The notes under the pieces are model-generated. The model worked only from the letters and a program-made list of their open reading frames with translations, ran no database searches and was not told the DNA's origin. The position numbers were made by a program, and so were the translations under genes. DNA of 64,000 nucleotides from Bacillota bacterium (GTDB lineage Bacteria; Bacillota; Clostridia; Christensenellales; SZUA-584), in NCBI GenBank assembly GCA_023415795.1, contig JAEZJG010000014.1, positions 1 to 64,000 on the forward strand, written 5' to 3'. Below, in pieces: positions 1 to 7,086 of the stretch (its first letter is position 1; each line of letters begins with the position of its first letter).

Positions 1-1
1 A

Positions 2-1483
2 GACATGCTGACTCAGGTGCAAAAGCAGTTGGACGAGCTATCCTACAAGATAGACGAGCAGACGAAGGAGATAAAGAAGGCCATAACCGACTCCGAGCTG
101 TCTTCCGACTTAAGAAAGGTCAACGAAATCTACGCTCAGACCGATCGGCTGTATGCCGACTATACCGCTATACTGGCTATCACCGACGAGACAGTTCGTG
201 CCCGGGAGCTGGACAGCTTTTTCAACAGCACCGTGCCCAAGGCGAACTTGCGCTCTATGATCACCTCCAGCGGTGCCTATCTGACGAAATCCAGCGGCGG
301 GTCGCCCTCTCTTTGCAACATGTATTTTGACAGCTGCTGCGAAACGTATACGTTTGAGCATCAGATGGCGGACGGCGTGAACGCCTTCTATATCTATCAT
401 CTGGGCAACATGCAGAAGATGCTGATGCTGTATAACGACTGGTGTGAATACACCGCAGCTGATAAAAGCAACCCAAGCGACGCCAAAATGCTCGAGCTTA
501 AGCGGGCAGCGGACGAGGCCGGCAAGATCTATTCCGCCATCGCACAGCAGCTGCGCATACCCTATCTGACCAAGGATATTGCCCATACCGGCACCGATGC
601 GCTCGGCAACAGCGTGAACTACTATATCGTACGCCTCAACAGCGACCACCGCCGCTATGTGATCGTGGACAAGGCTTATAGCTACGGAACCTTCTACGGC
701 AAGGGCAAGGAGACGGTTTATACCGCAGGCTGGAACGATATCAGAACGTATATACAATCTCAGAAGACCTCGGGCTATGATAAGCTGATGTCCACACCGC
801 CCACGAACAAAGAAGAAGTGCTCACGGGCATGGTGATTGCCAACCCCAAGGATGCCGACAGCTTCTACGCCAAGGCTGCCCGTAACGGAATACTGAGCTA
901 TCTTCAAAGCAACGGCATGAAGCTAAACAGTGCAAACACCTCTAAAGCCAATGCCTTTGTATTCTCCGACGCTGTGGCTCATTCCGCAAAGTCAACCAGA
1001 GGGCTGTCCAGAAACTATGGCGAGGTGTCTAAGAAAAATAAGATCATCAGCAGTGAGAGTTATTACCTGCATTATTTCCTCAGCAACGCCAATGAAAAAA
1101 AGCTGAAGAAAGATATGGATTGGATAAAAAATTTACCTTATCAGCCTAGGAACACTTTCGAATACGCTGAAAAAATCGGTAAATATGAGGACGTAAAGCT
1201 CTCCGGCGGCAATTCCCATATTGTCTTCTATGCTGATTACAGCATCAAGTTCTACAACAAAGAATTCTTTGATTATCCGATGTATCTGATATACAAGCTG
1301 GATGAGGATTTGGACTATACCGGAAATGTGCTTAACACACAGGCGGGCGGTGTCTTTGAGATGTATTTTCTGGGCATAAACGTCTGGTGGTTCATAGGCA
1401 TCGGCGCAGTGCTGGTGATCGGCGCAGCAGTTGCGGTGGTTTTGGCGGCTGTTAAACGGCGTCAGTGCAGAAAAACGGCTTAG
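2..1483 (+). CDS. Surface protein with C-terminal membrane anchor, 5' partial
   Basis: I do not recognise the family. The frame is open to the left edge of the window, and the first visible Met (base 5) has no ribosome binding site, so the gene very probably begins upstream. The first 30 visible residues form an amphipathic coiled-coil-like stretch (VQKQLDELSYKIDEQ). The middle is soluble and rich in Tyr, Ser and Asn. The last 35 residues are a hydrophobic span (VWWFIGIGAVLVIGAAV) followed by KRRQCRK, a stop-transfer tail. The segment NTQAG about 12 residues before the span faintly resembles class B sortase signals of the NPxTx type, but no true LPxTG is present. A sortase gene follows 77 bp downstream, so a role at the cell surface is likely. 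Confidence 0.6.
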   Translation, partial: DMLTQVQKQLDELSYKIDEQTKEIKKAITDSELSSDLRKVNEIYAQTDRLYADYTAILAITDETVRARELDSFFNSTVPKANLRSMITSSGAYLTKSSGGSPSLCNMYFDSCCETYTFEHQMADGVNAFYIYHLGNMQKMLMLYNDWCEYTAADKSNPSDAKMLELKRAADEAGKIYSAIAQQLRIPYLTKDIAHTGTDALGNSVNYYIVRLNSDHRRYVIVDKAYSYGTFYGKGKETVYTAGWNDIRTYIQSQKTSGYDKLMSTPPTNKEEVLTGMVIANPKDADSFYAKAARNGILSYLQSNGMKLNSANTSKANAFVFSDAVAHSAKSTRGLSRNYGEVSKKNKIISSESYYLHYFLSNANEKKLKKDMDWIKNLPYQPRNTFEYAEKIGKYEDVKLSGGNSHIVFYADYSIKFYNKEFFDYPMYLIYKLDEDLDYTGNVLNTQAGGVFEMYFLGINVWWFIGIGAVLVIGAAVAVVLAAVKRRQCRKTA

Positions 1484-1560
1484 ACATTAAGAGTCAATGG
1501 CGGAGCGGGCGGAGGCGGTTTGCCGTCCCCGCCTGTTGCTATTTGCGCTAGGGTTATAGA

Positions 1561-2457
1561 ATGATCAAAAGAAAAAGACGCCTCCTTCGTTTCCAAAACA
1601 TCGCATCGGAAGTTATATCTCCGAAAGGATATACACAGCCAAGGAGGCATGGCAAAGCGCGTGCGCCACGTCTGCGTGTGATCCTGCTCATTTGTTTTGC
1701 TGCTGTTTTCGTATTATCCGCCGTGATGCTCATTCAGTATTATGCTGTGGGAGCAAGTGAAGAAGCCGCATTCAAAAAGCTGGCGGCTATCGCGGCGGGT
1801 AACGCAGAAACGCCTGCGGTTTCCCCTGTTTTGAGCAATACGCATGAACCATCGTCAACACCACAAACGCCAGTCATGCTGAAACAGTACAGAGCGCTAT
1901 ATGCGCAAAACTCTGACATAGCGGGTTGGATCAGAATTGACGGAACGACAATCGATTATCCTGTTATGCACACGGGGGATGACTTTTACTTATCCCACGG
2001 TTTTGATAAAGAAAAATCCAAGAGCGGCGTGCCTTTTATCGACAAGCGGTGTTCAGTGGAACCGATGGGCACCAACACAATCATCTACGGCCATCACATG
2101 AAAAATGGTACAATGTTTGCCGGGCTGGAGAGATACGAGGTTGAGGAATATTATAAGGAACATCCGGTCATTCACTTTGACACACTGTATGAGCAGCACG
2201 AGTATGAGATTATCGCAGTGTTCGAAAGTCAGATTTACCGTAAAAGCGATTCAAATTTTCAGCATTACAACTTCTTAAATGCTGAAAGCAAAGATGAATT
2301 TGACGAGTATATAAAGGGGATTAAAGCGCTCGCCCTTTATAACACCGGCATCACCGCATCATACGGCGACGCACTTCTGACGCTGGTTACCTGCGCGTAT
2401 CATACGCAGAACGGGCAGTTTGTGGTGGTGGCAAAAAAGTCTAAAACAAAAGTATAG
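1561..2457 (+). CDS. Class B sortase with catalytic Arg replaced by Gln
   Basis: Membrane-bound transpeptidase family that joins surface proteins to peptidoglycan. A basic cytoplasmic N-terminus is followed by one membrane span (about residues 39-61), a Ser/Thr/Pro linker and the sortase domain. The family marks are clear: IIYGHHMKNG with His178/179 and LVTCAYHTQNG with Cys278. The third catalytic residue, an Arg eight residues after the Cys in this family, is Gln286 (codon CAG at 2416-2418); one transition to CGG would give Arg. The second sortase of the window (58420) keeps the Arg at the same spacing. The protein may therefore be weakly active, inactive, or use another residue. It lies directly downstream of a gene for a membrane-anchored surface protein, a possible substrate. 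Confidence 0.88.
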   Translation: MIKRKRRLLRFQNIASEVISPKGYTQPRRHGKARAPRLRVILLICFAAVFVLSAVMLIQYYAVGASEEAAFKKLAAIAAGNAETPAVSPVLSNTHEPSSTPQTPVMLKQYRALYAQNSDIAGWIRIDGTTIDYPVMHTGDDFYLSHGFDKEKSKSGVPFIDKRCSVEPMGTNTIIYGHHMKNGTMFAGLERYEVEEYYKEHPVIHFDTLYEQHEYEIIAVFESQIYRKSDSNFQHYNFLNAESKDEFDEYIKGIKALALYNTGITASYGDALLTLVTCAYHTQNGQFVVVAKKSKTKV

Positions 2458-2601
2458 AGAGCTTCAATAAAATCCAGAGCCGATGGGCAGCTAAATTGCT
2501 CCGATGTTGGCATGACGGCAATCTTATGCTCTGAGATGGTTCAATTACACAATTCCATGGTAAAAGTGTCGGTCAAAGAGCTAAAGCAGGCTCGTCCGGA
2601 T

Positions 2602-2623
2602 CATGTGCTGTAAAGAGCACATG
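2602..2623. repeat. 8-bp perfect inverted repeat
   Basis: CATGTGCT and AGCACATG are separated by six bases, between the convergent sortase and LCP genes. There is no T-run on either side, so it is at best a weak terminator. Confidence 0.35.
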
Positions 2624-2636
2624 TTAACCAAAACAC

Positions 2637-4091
2637 TCAAGGCGTTGGCGTTTGCGTGGCTGCGGGCGGGTCGGAGGGCGTAGGTGCTGCGGGTGCTGTT
2701 GGCGCGGGGGTGGGTGTCGGCGGCACATAGGCTGTCAGCGTTTGCACCATGGCTGTCAACTGCGGCGTCAGGGTGTTCATGCTCAATGCAGCAGTTTCGT
2801 CGCCTTCGGAATAGACGGCGTTGTCTTTGAGCAGTGCAGCAGCCTGTGTGAGCAGAGCCTCTGCCTGTGCGATCAGCTCGGGCGAGAGCGTGGCGCGCCG
2901 CTGGGTGAGGCAGTCTTGCAGCAACGTGACAGCCTTGCTAAGGTTTATCTTCGCGGTATCAAACGTCACAAAGCCAAGGCTGTACGACCAGTCTATGGTT
3001 TTGGACACATCCTGACCGAATATCTGCTGGATGATGCCTGCGGTGATGTGATGATCCAGCACATAGTAGGTGGCGTTGTAAGCCTGCATATATTCGCCCT
3101 TGAGCGCGTATCGGCTCAGCTCGGTGGATGGGTCGAGATCCAGCGCAAAGAAAGCCAGCGCAGCGATCTGCTCGAAGGTGAGGTTGGTATCAATTTTCTC
3201 TTTCATCGTATTGTATATCTGGGGCATTTCAGTGAGCATGTTGGCTTGTTTGACCTGCTTGAACACCTCCATCAGCAACCGCTGCTGTCTGTCGATGCGG
3301 TCGATATCTGTGCCGGAGGTGATACCCTTGCGCGCGCGGCAGTAATCCAGCACAGCCTGTCCATCCAGCAGCTGATAGCCTTTGTCAAGGTGGCGGCCAT
3401 TCATGTCTATCTCGTAGTCCACTTCGTACCACACGCCGCCTAAGATGTCCACGATGTCTTTGACGGCTTGCATCTCAACAGCCACATAATAGTTTACCGG
3501 AATACCGCCGATCGTATCGCTCACCGTCTGCATCAGGCACTCATAGCCTTGTCCGTCTGCGCCGCCCGCCGACATATACGCGCCGTTGATTTTATAACGC
3601 TTGTCGGTAAACGCGATATCGGCATAGCTGTCCCTTGGGACGGAAAGTATATCCACCCGACCTGTCGCAAAGTTGACGGAAAACATCATGATAGTGTCGG
3701 TGCGAAAGTCGTTACGCCCTTCGCGTTCCGGCGCGTAATCGATGCCGGTGAGCAATATGTTAACGCGATCCTTCATGAAGTTGGGGTCTGCCAGCAGTGA
3801 AAGTTGCTCCTCGGGCGAGAGAGTCTGCGTGGGTGAGGGCGTTGGCTCTCCTGAACCTTGAGGCGCATCGGTTGCCTGCGGCGTGGTGACGACGACGGGC
3901 GTATCCGGGAATGCAGCGCGCGCGTTGATGACGGTGACGTAAACAAAGTTCCCCAAGATAACGAGACACACGGCAATCAGCGCGAGCAACGCATATATTG
4001 TCAGCTTAACGGGTGTGATTGGTCTGTGAAACAGGCGTTTTTCCGACGGCTTTTTGCCGGTGCCCAGTCTTGTGGTCTGCTTGTGCTGCAT
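2637..4091 (-). CDS. LytR-CpsA-Psr (LCP) family wall-polymer ligase
   Basis: LCP enzymes transfer lipid-linked anionic polymers (teichoic acid, capsule) to peptidoglycan on the outer face of the membrane. The protein has a basic N-terminus, one membrane span near residues 33-55, a Pro/Thr-rich linker and then the LCP core. Recognisable core motifs are ILLTGID, RTDTIMMFSVN and DILSVPRDSYADI, which carry the Asp/Arg residues that bind pyrophosphate. A Cys/Arg-rich stretch (DYCRARKG) near residue 255 is the second conserved block. The last 35 residues are a Pro/Thr tail. The start is an ATG with GAGG five bases upstream. The paralogue function (Tag, capsule or glycan ligase) cannot be told from sequence. 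Confidence 0.9.
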   Translation of the reverse strand: MQHKQTTRLGTGKKPSEKRLFHRPITPVKLTIYALLALIAVCLVILGNFVYVTVINARAAFPDTPVVVTTPQATDAPQGSGEPTPSPTQTLSPEEQLSLLADPNFMKDRVNILLTGIDYAPEREGRNDFRTDTIMMFSVNFATGRVDILSVPRDSYADIAFTDKRYKINGAYMSAGGADGQGYECLMQTVSDTIGGIPVNYYVAVEMQAVKDIVDILGGVWYEVDYEIDMNGRHLDKGYQLLDGQAVLDYCRARKGITSGTDIDRIDRQQRLLMEVFKQVKQANMLTEMPQIYNTMKEKIDTNLTFEQIAALAFFALDLDPSTELSRYALKGEYMQAYNATYYVLDHHITAGIIQQIFGQDVSKTIDWSYSLGFVTFDTAKINLSKAVTLLQDCLTQRRATLSPELIAQAEALLTQAAALLKDNAVYSEGDETAALSMNTLTPQLTAMVQTLTAYVPPTPTPAPTAPAAPTPSDPPAATQTPTP

Positions 4092-4144
4092 AGAAACCTC
4101 GTCGCGCCCTCGGGTGCTACATTCTGAAATAAAATTTCCTTGTG

Positions 4145-4153
4145 ATTATAGCA
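4145..4153 (-). promoter_or_regulatory. Extended -10 promoter of the LCP gene
   Basis: On the minus strand the sequence reads TGCTATAAT, an extended -10 (TGn-TATAAT), about 55 bases before the LCP start codon. No good -35 is visible, as is common for extended -10 promoters. Confidence 0.5.
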
Positions 4154-4202
4154 TGAAATGGATTCCAAAGGGTAAAATATTGATGAAGATAATATAAGGG
4201 GC

Positions 4203-4248
4203 AAAAGGAAAAAGCAAGGCCGCTGCATATATTGGTGCAGCGGCCTTG
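4203..4248 (-). terminator. Rho-independent terminator of the NlpC/P60 gene
   Basis: A perfect 13-bp stem (CAAGGCCGCTGCA and its complement, 8-base loop) is followed on the minus strand by CTTTTTCC. It lies 20 bp after the NlpC/P60 stop codon. Confidence 0.88.
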
Positions 4249-4267
4249 GCGTTTGTGGCGTTATGAA

Positions 4268-5200
4268 TCAGCCGATGCGGCGGGCGAGAGCGAAGTGCCC
4301 TGACCAGTAGCTGTTGGACAGATTGCTCACCATAACCTTGCCCTGTCCCGACGACGCATGGACAAACTGTCCGTCACCGGTGTAGATGCCCATGTGGTTG
4401 ATGCTTGTCCAGTTCTCCGAATAGAAGAACAGTAAATCGCCCTTTTGCAGACTGCCGGTATTGGTCAGCTTTGCCCAAGAGCTTTGCCCGCTGTAAGCTG
4501 CCGCCGACAGCCGCGACACGGAATAGCCTGCCTGCGTCATCGCGTAATACGCGAGACCTGAGCAGTCGTAAGACGCGGGACCATTGCCCCCCAATACATA
4601 TGGCTTGCCTAGTTGCGCCAGTGCGATGTCCGCAATTGCCGCGTTAGTCGCTGCCGTATTGGAAGAACCTGAGCCGGATGCATTGGGTGTTCCGTTTGAA
4701 AACGCTTTATAACGTGTTTGGGGACCGGCGATACCGTCTGCCGAAAGACCATTGGCCTTCTGAAAGGCAATCACCGCTGTTTTGGTGACAACACCGTAGT
4801 ATGCCGTTCCAGTACCGGAAAAATATCCGAGCTTTTTGAGACGCAGCTGCAGTGTTTGAACCGCCTCGCCCCAGCTGCCCTCACGCAGTACGAGGCTTTT
4901 TGCACCGGAGGAATAGAGCTTGTTTTGTGTGGCTGTTCCCGCAAGGCCGTCTGCCTTTAAGCCGTTAATGCCCTGAAAACGAATCACCGCTGTCCTAGTT
5001 GCGGAGCCGTAATAACCGGTGGCTGACGTAAAGTCGGTATATCCGAGCTGAATCAGCTTGTTTTGAAGCTTGGTAACCTCGCTGCCTCTGCTGCCCTCCT
5101 TCAAAGTGGGGCTGGCGGCCAGCGCACCGGGTGCCGTTGCGAACAGCACGGCGGTGATGCAGATGACTGTGATGATAAGCCGCAAATGTTTTTTCTTCAA
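4268..5200 (-). CDS. Secreted NlpC/P60 endopeptidase with two peptidoglycan-binding repeats
   Basis: Cell-wall hydrolase expected to cut peptide stems of peptidoglycan. After a signal peptide (LKKKHLRLII...GALAASP) come two PG_binding_1 repeats of about 65 residues (GSRGSEVTKLQNKLIQLGY and GSWGEAVQTLQLRLKKLGY), a Ser/Gly/Asn linker and an NlpC/P60 domain. The catalytic Cys is in YDCSGLAYYAM and the His in NHMGIYTGDGQFVHAS. I prefer the TTG start at 5200, because AAAGGAG stands 8 bases before it; the in-frame ATG 24 bases upstream has no ribosome binding site and would place eight extra residues before the signal peptide. Its own terminator follows. Confidence 0.92.
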   Translation of the reverse strand: MKKKHLRLIITVICITAVLFATAPGALAASPTLKEGSRGSEVTKLQNKLIQLGYTDFTSATGYYGSATRTAVIRFQGINGLKADGLAGTATQNKLYSSGAKSLVLREGSWGEAVQTLQLRLKKLGYFSGTGTAYYGVVTKTAVIAFQKANGLSADGIAGPQTRYKAFSNGTPNASGSGSSNTAATNAAIADIALAQLGKPYVLGGNGPASYDCSGLAYYAMTQAGYSVSRLSAAAYSGQSSWAKLTNTGSLQKGDLLFFYSENWTSINHMGIYTGDGQFVHASSGQGKVMVSNLSNSYWSGHFALARRIG

Positions 5201-5239
5201 ATGTGTTTCTCCTTTCGCAGTCATATGTGTGTTGACACC

Positions 5240-5269
5240 ATTATAGCGAAAAGCAGCCTATAAGCACAA
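5240..5269 (-). promoter_or_regulatory. Candidate promoter of the NlpC/P60 gene
   Basis: On the minus strand TTGTGC, 18 bases and TATAAT precede the TTG start by about 40 bp. The rest of the 325-bp gap between this gene and rubrerythrin is AT-rich and shows no gene; it holds only this promoter and the terminator of the oxidative-stress operon. Confidence 0.45.
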
Positions 5270-5460
5270 AACGCGCTATTTGCGCCTATATCTGTTTATG
5301 TATGTATGATGCAATATATAACGTGTATATTACGAAAAAGTTACAATTAAAAGGCGATAACTGCGTTTTGCTTTTATATGCGGATTAAATTATGGAATTA
5401 ACGGGGTGATTCAGGAACGAATGGAATAATAATAAGAGTTAATCAATTTTCACAGACAGA

Positions 5461-5493
5461 CCAAAAACAAAGAGACCCCGAAAGGTCTCTTTG
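5461..5493 (-). terminator. Terminator of the perR-sor-rbr operon
   Basis: A perfect 10-bp stem (CAAAGAGACC and GGTCTCTTTG, 6-base loop) is followed on the minus strand by TTTTTGG. It lies 33 bp after the rubrerythrin stop. Confidence 0.92.
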
Positions 5494-5525
5494 GCAAAAT
5501 GCTATGTGGTTTGATCTGTGCCGGA

Positions 5526-6062
5526 TTAATATGCCTGTGCGTAAAGCTCGAAATAAGCCTTGGCATGGGCACAGACAGGGCATTTTTCTGGCGCTTCCTT
5601 GCCCACAAAACGATGACCGCAGTTGGAGCACTTCCACTCGACAGGAACATCCCTCTTAAACACGACGCCGTTTTTGATGTTTTCGGCCAAAGCCAGATAG
5701 CGTTCCTCGTGCTTTTTCTCGACGCCGGCCACGCCTTCCATCATCAGTGCGATTTCGGGGAAGCCTTCTTCACGGGCTTCTTTTGCCATGCGAGCGTACA
5801 TGTCCGTCCACTCGTAGTTTTCACCTGCGGCGGCACTGAGCAGGTTTTCCATCGTGTCACCAAGCGGAGAAAATAGCTTATACCACAGCTCGGCATGCTC
5901 CTTTTCATTCGCTGCCGTCTCGGCAAATATGTTGGAGATCTGAACGTAGCCTTCTGATTTGGCTTTGGACGCAAAGAACGTGTACTTGTTTCGCGCCATC
6001 GATTCTCCGGTAAATGCGTCCATCAAGTTCTTTTCCGTCTTTGTACCCTTTAAATCCTTCAT
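5526..6062 (-). CDS. rbr: Rubrerythrin
   Basis: Cytoplasmic peroxide reductase of anaerobes: a di-iron four-helix bundle reduces H2O2 with electrons passed through a rubredoxin-like domain. The ferritin-like part (residues 1-135) shows the iron ligands in FTGESMARNKY, TAANEKEHAE, AAGENYEWTD and GVEKKHEERY. The C-terminal domain has two zinc/iron knuckles, CSNCGHRF and CPVCAHAK, binding Fe(Cys)4. It is the last gene of a three-gene minus-strand operon behind superoxide reductase and a PerR-type regulator, which fits a peroxide-induced detoxification set: the reductase makes H2O2 from superoxide and this enzyme removes it. Confidence 0.97.
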   Translation of the reverse strand: MKDLKGTKTEKNLMDAFTGESMARNKYTFFASKAKSEGYVQISNIFAETAANEKEHAELWYKLFSPLGDTMENLLSAAAGENYEWTDMYARMAKEAREEGFPEIALMMEGVAGVEKKHEERYLALAENIKNGVVFKRDVPVEWKCSNCGHRFVGKEAPEKCPVCAHAKAYFELYAQAY

Positions 6063-6095
6063 GTATACATCCTCCGTTTTTATGATATTGTTAAT

Positions 6096-6476
6096 TTACG
6101 CTTTCCACAGGCCGTGCATGTTGCAATACTCGTACACGGTTTCAATGTCTTCTGCCTTGACGTTGAACGTGGCTTCCGGAGCGTCGCCAGCCTTCAGACG
6201 GGCGATGCCGCGCTTGCCATCCTTGCGGACGATTTCGATGAATGCGATATGGTGTTCTTCTGTCATGGGGTGTGCCACGCTGCCCACCTTGATCGTGGTG
6301 GAATCGCCCTCGGGAACGATGACGGGAACGTGCTTCTCTTTGCTGGCGTCTACCGCGCCCGCTTCAAGCAGGTTCATTTTCTGTCCGCAGCAGACGAGCG
6401 AGGGGTTGCCCGGATACAAGATACCGACAACATGCCCGCAAATTTCGCAATGATAGTAACTGCCGTAATTAGTCAT
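6096..6476 (-). CDS. dfx: Desulfoferrodoxin (2Fe superoxide reductase)
   Basis: Reduces superoxide to H2O2 without releasing oxygen. The N-terminal desulforedoxin-like domain supplies four Cys ligands (Cys10, Cys13, Cys29, Cys30 in HCEICG and VCCGQKM). The catalytic centre is a square-pyramidal Fe(His)4Cys site, whose ligands are visible in EKHVPVI, AHPMTEEHHI and CNMHGLW. The length of 126 residues is normal for the two-iron class. The start has a strong AAGGAGG seven bases upstream. It lies 29 bp after perR and 33 bp before rubrerythrin on the same strand. Confidence 0.96.
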   Translation of the reverse strand: MTNYGSYYHCEICGHVVGILYPGNPSLVCCGQKMNLLEAGAVDASKEKHVPVIVPEGDSTTIKVGSVAHPMTEEHHIAFIEIVRKDGKRGIARLKAGDAPEATFNVKAEDIETVYEYCNMHGLWKA

Positions 6477-6493
6477 AAATATAGCCTCCTTTT

Positions 6494-6513
6494 TTAATTA
6501 ACTGATTAATTAA
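6494..6513. repeat. Palindrome TTAATTAA repeated around CTGA
   Basis: Two identical self-complementary octamers (TTAATTAA) flank CTGA, overlapping the perR stop codon and ending just before the ribosome binding site of dfx. It could be an operator inside the operon or simply an AT-rich junction; no terminator features are seen. Confidence 0.35.
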
Positions 6514-6907
6514 TGGTTTTACAGTTCTCGCAAATACCGTAGTATGTTATGTGACAACCTTCCAGAACATGCGGATTATCGTTGATGCTTTCCAGCGCCT
6601 GCTTCTCTGCCTCATTCGTGCAGATGTCGTAGACGTTTCCGCACTGCTTGCAGTAGAAATGGGAATGCATGCTAATATCGGCGTCGTATCGTTCAAACGT
6701 GCCGCCGCAAGCCACTCGCTGCACCATCCCCTGAGTTTCAAGAATGCTGAGGTTGCGGTACACGGTGCTAAGGCTCAGGTTGGGAAACACGGGGCGCATT
6801 CTTTCGTAAAGCCAGAATGCGTTCGGGTGCGAATCGGTGGACTGCAGGAGCTCAAGCATGTGTCTGCGTTGTTTTGTGTTTCTGACTGATTTTAGTGTAG
6901 TTGTCAC
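6506..6907 (-). CDS. perR: Fur-family peroxide regulator, PerR type
   Basis: Metal-dependent repressor. The N-terminal winged helix has SLSTVYRNLSILETQGMVQ as its recognition region. The regulatory metal site matches PerR: HPNAFWLY (His near 28), the Asp in RYDADISMHSHFYC (Asp where iron-sensing Fur has Glu) and the two His of MHSH. The structural zinc site is CKQCG and CENC. In PerR, iron-catalysed oxidation of these His residues by H2O2 releases DNA. It begins with GTG, with AGGAG ten bases upstream. It heads the operon with dfx and rbr, so autoregulation of the whole set is likely. A 9-bp inverted repeat sits in front of it. Confidence 0.9.
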   Translation of the reverse strand: MTTTLKSVRNTKQRRHMLELLQSTDSHPNAFWLYERMRPVFPNLSLSTVYRNLSILETQGMVQRVACGGTFERYDADISMHSHFYCKQCGNVYDICTNEAEKQALESINDNPHVLEGCHITYYGICENCKTIN

Positions 6908-6926
6908 GATAAAAATACTCCTAGTC

Positions 6927-6950
6927 TATTAATAATAATAGTTATTAATA
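6927..6950. promoter_or_regulatory. Candidate PerR operator in front of perR
   Basis: A perfect inverted repeat TATTAATAA and TTATTAATA with a 6-base spacer lies about 20 bp before the perR start, where the promoter should be. AT-rich palindromes of this kind are typical of Fur/PerR sites, although the spacing is not the 7-1-7 Per box. The divergent clostripain-family gene starts 137 bp away. Confidence 0.5.
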
Positions 6951-7086
6951 ACTTACCACCATCTATTTGATTTGTCAACATTGGTTCAAATCTGAATACA
7001 TATTATTCTATAAATAGACTTGTTAATATTAATTCATAGGTGGTATCGTTATTATAACCTAAATTTTAAAATTCGAGGAGCATAAT

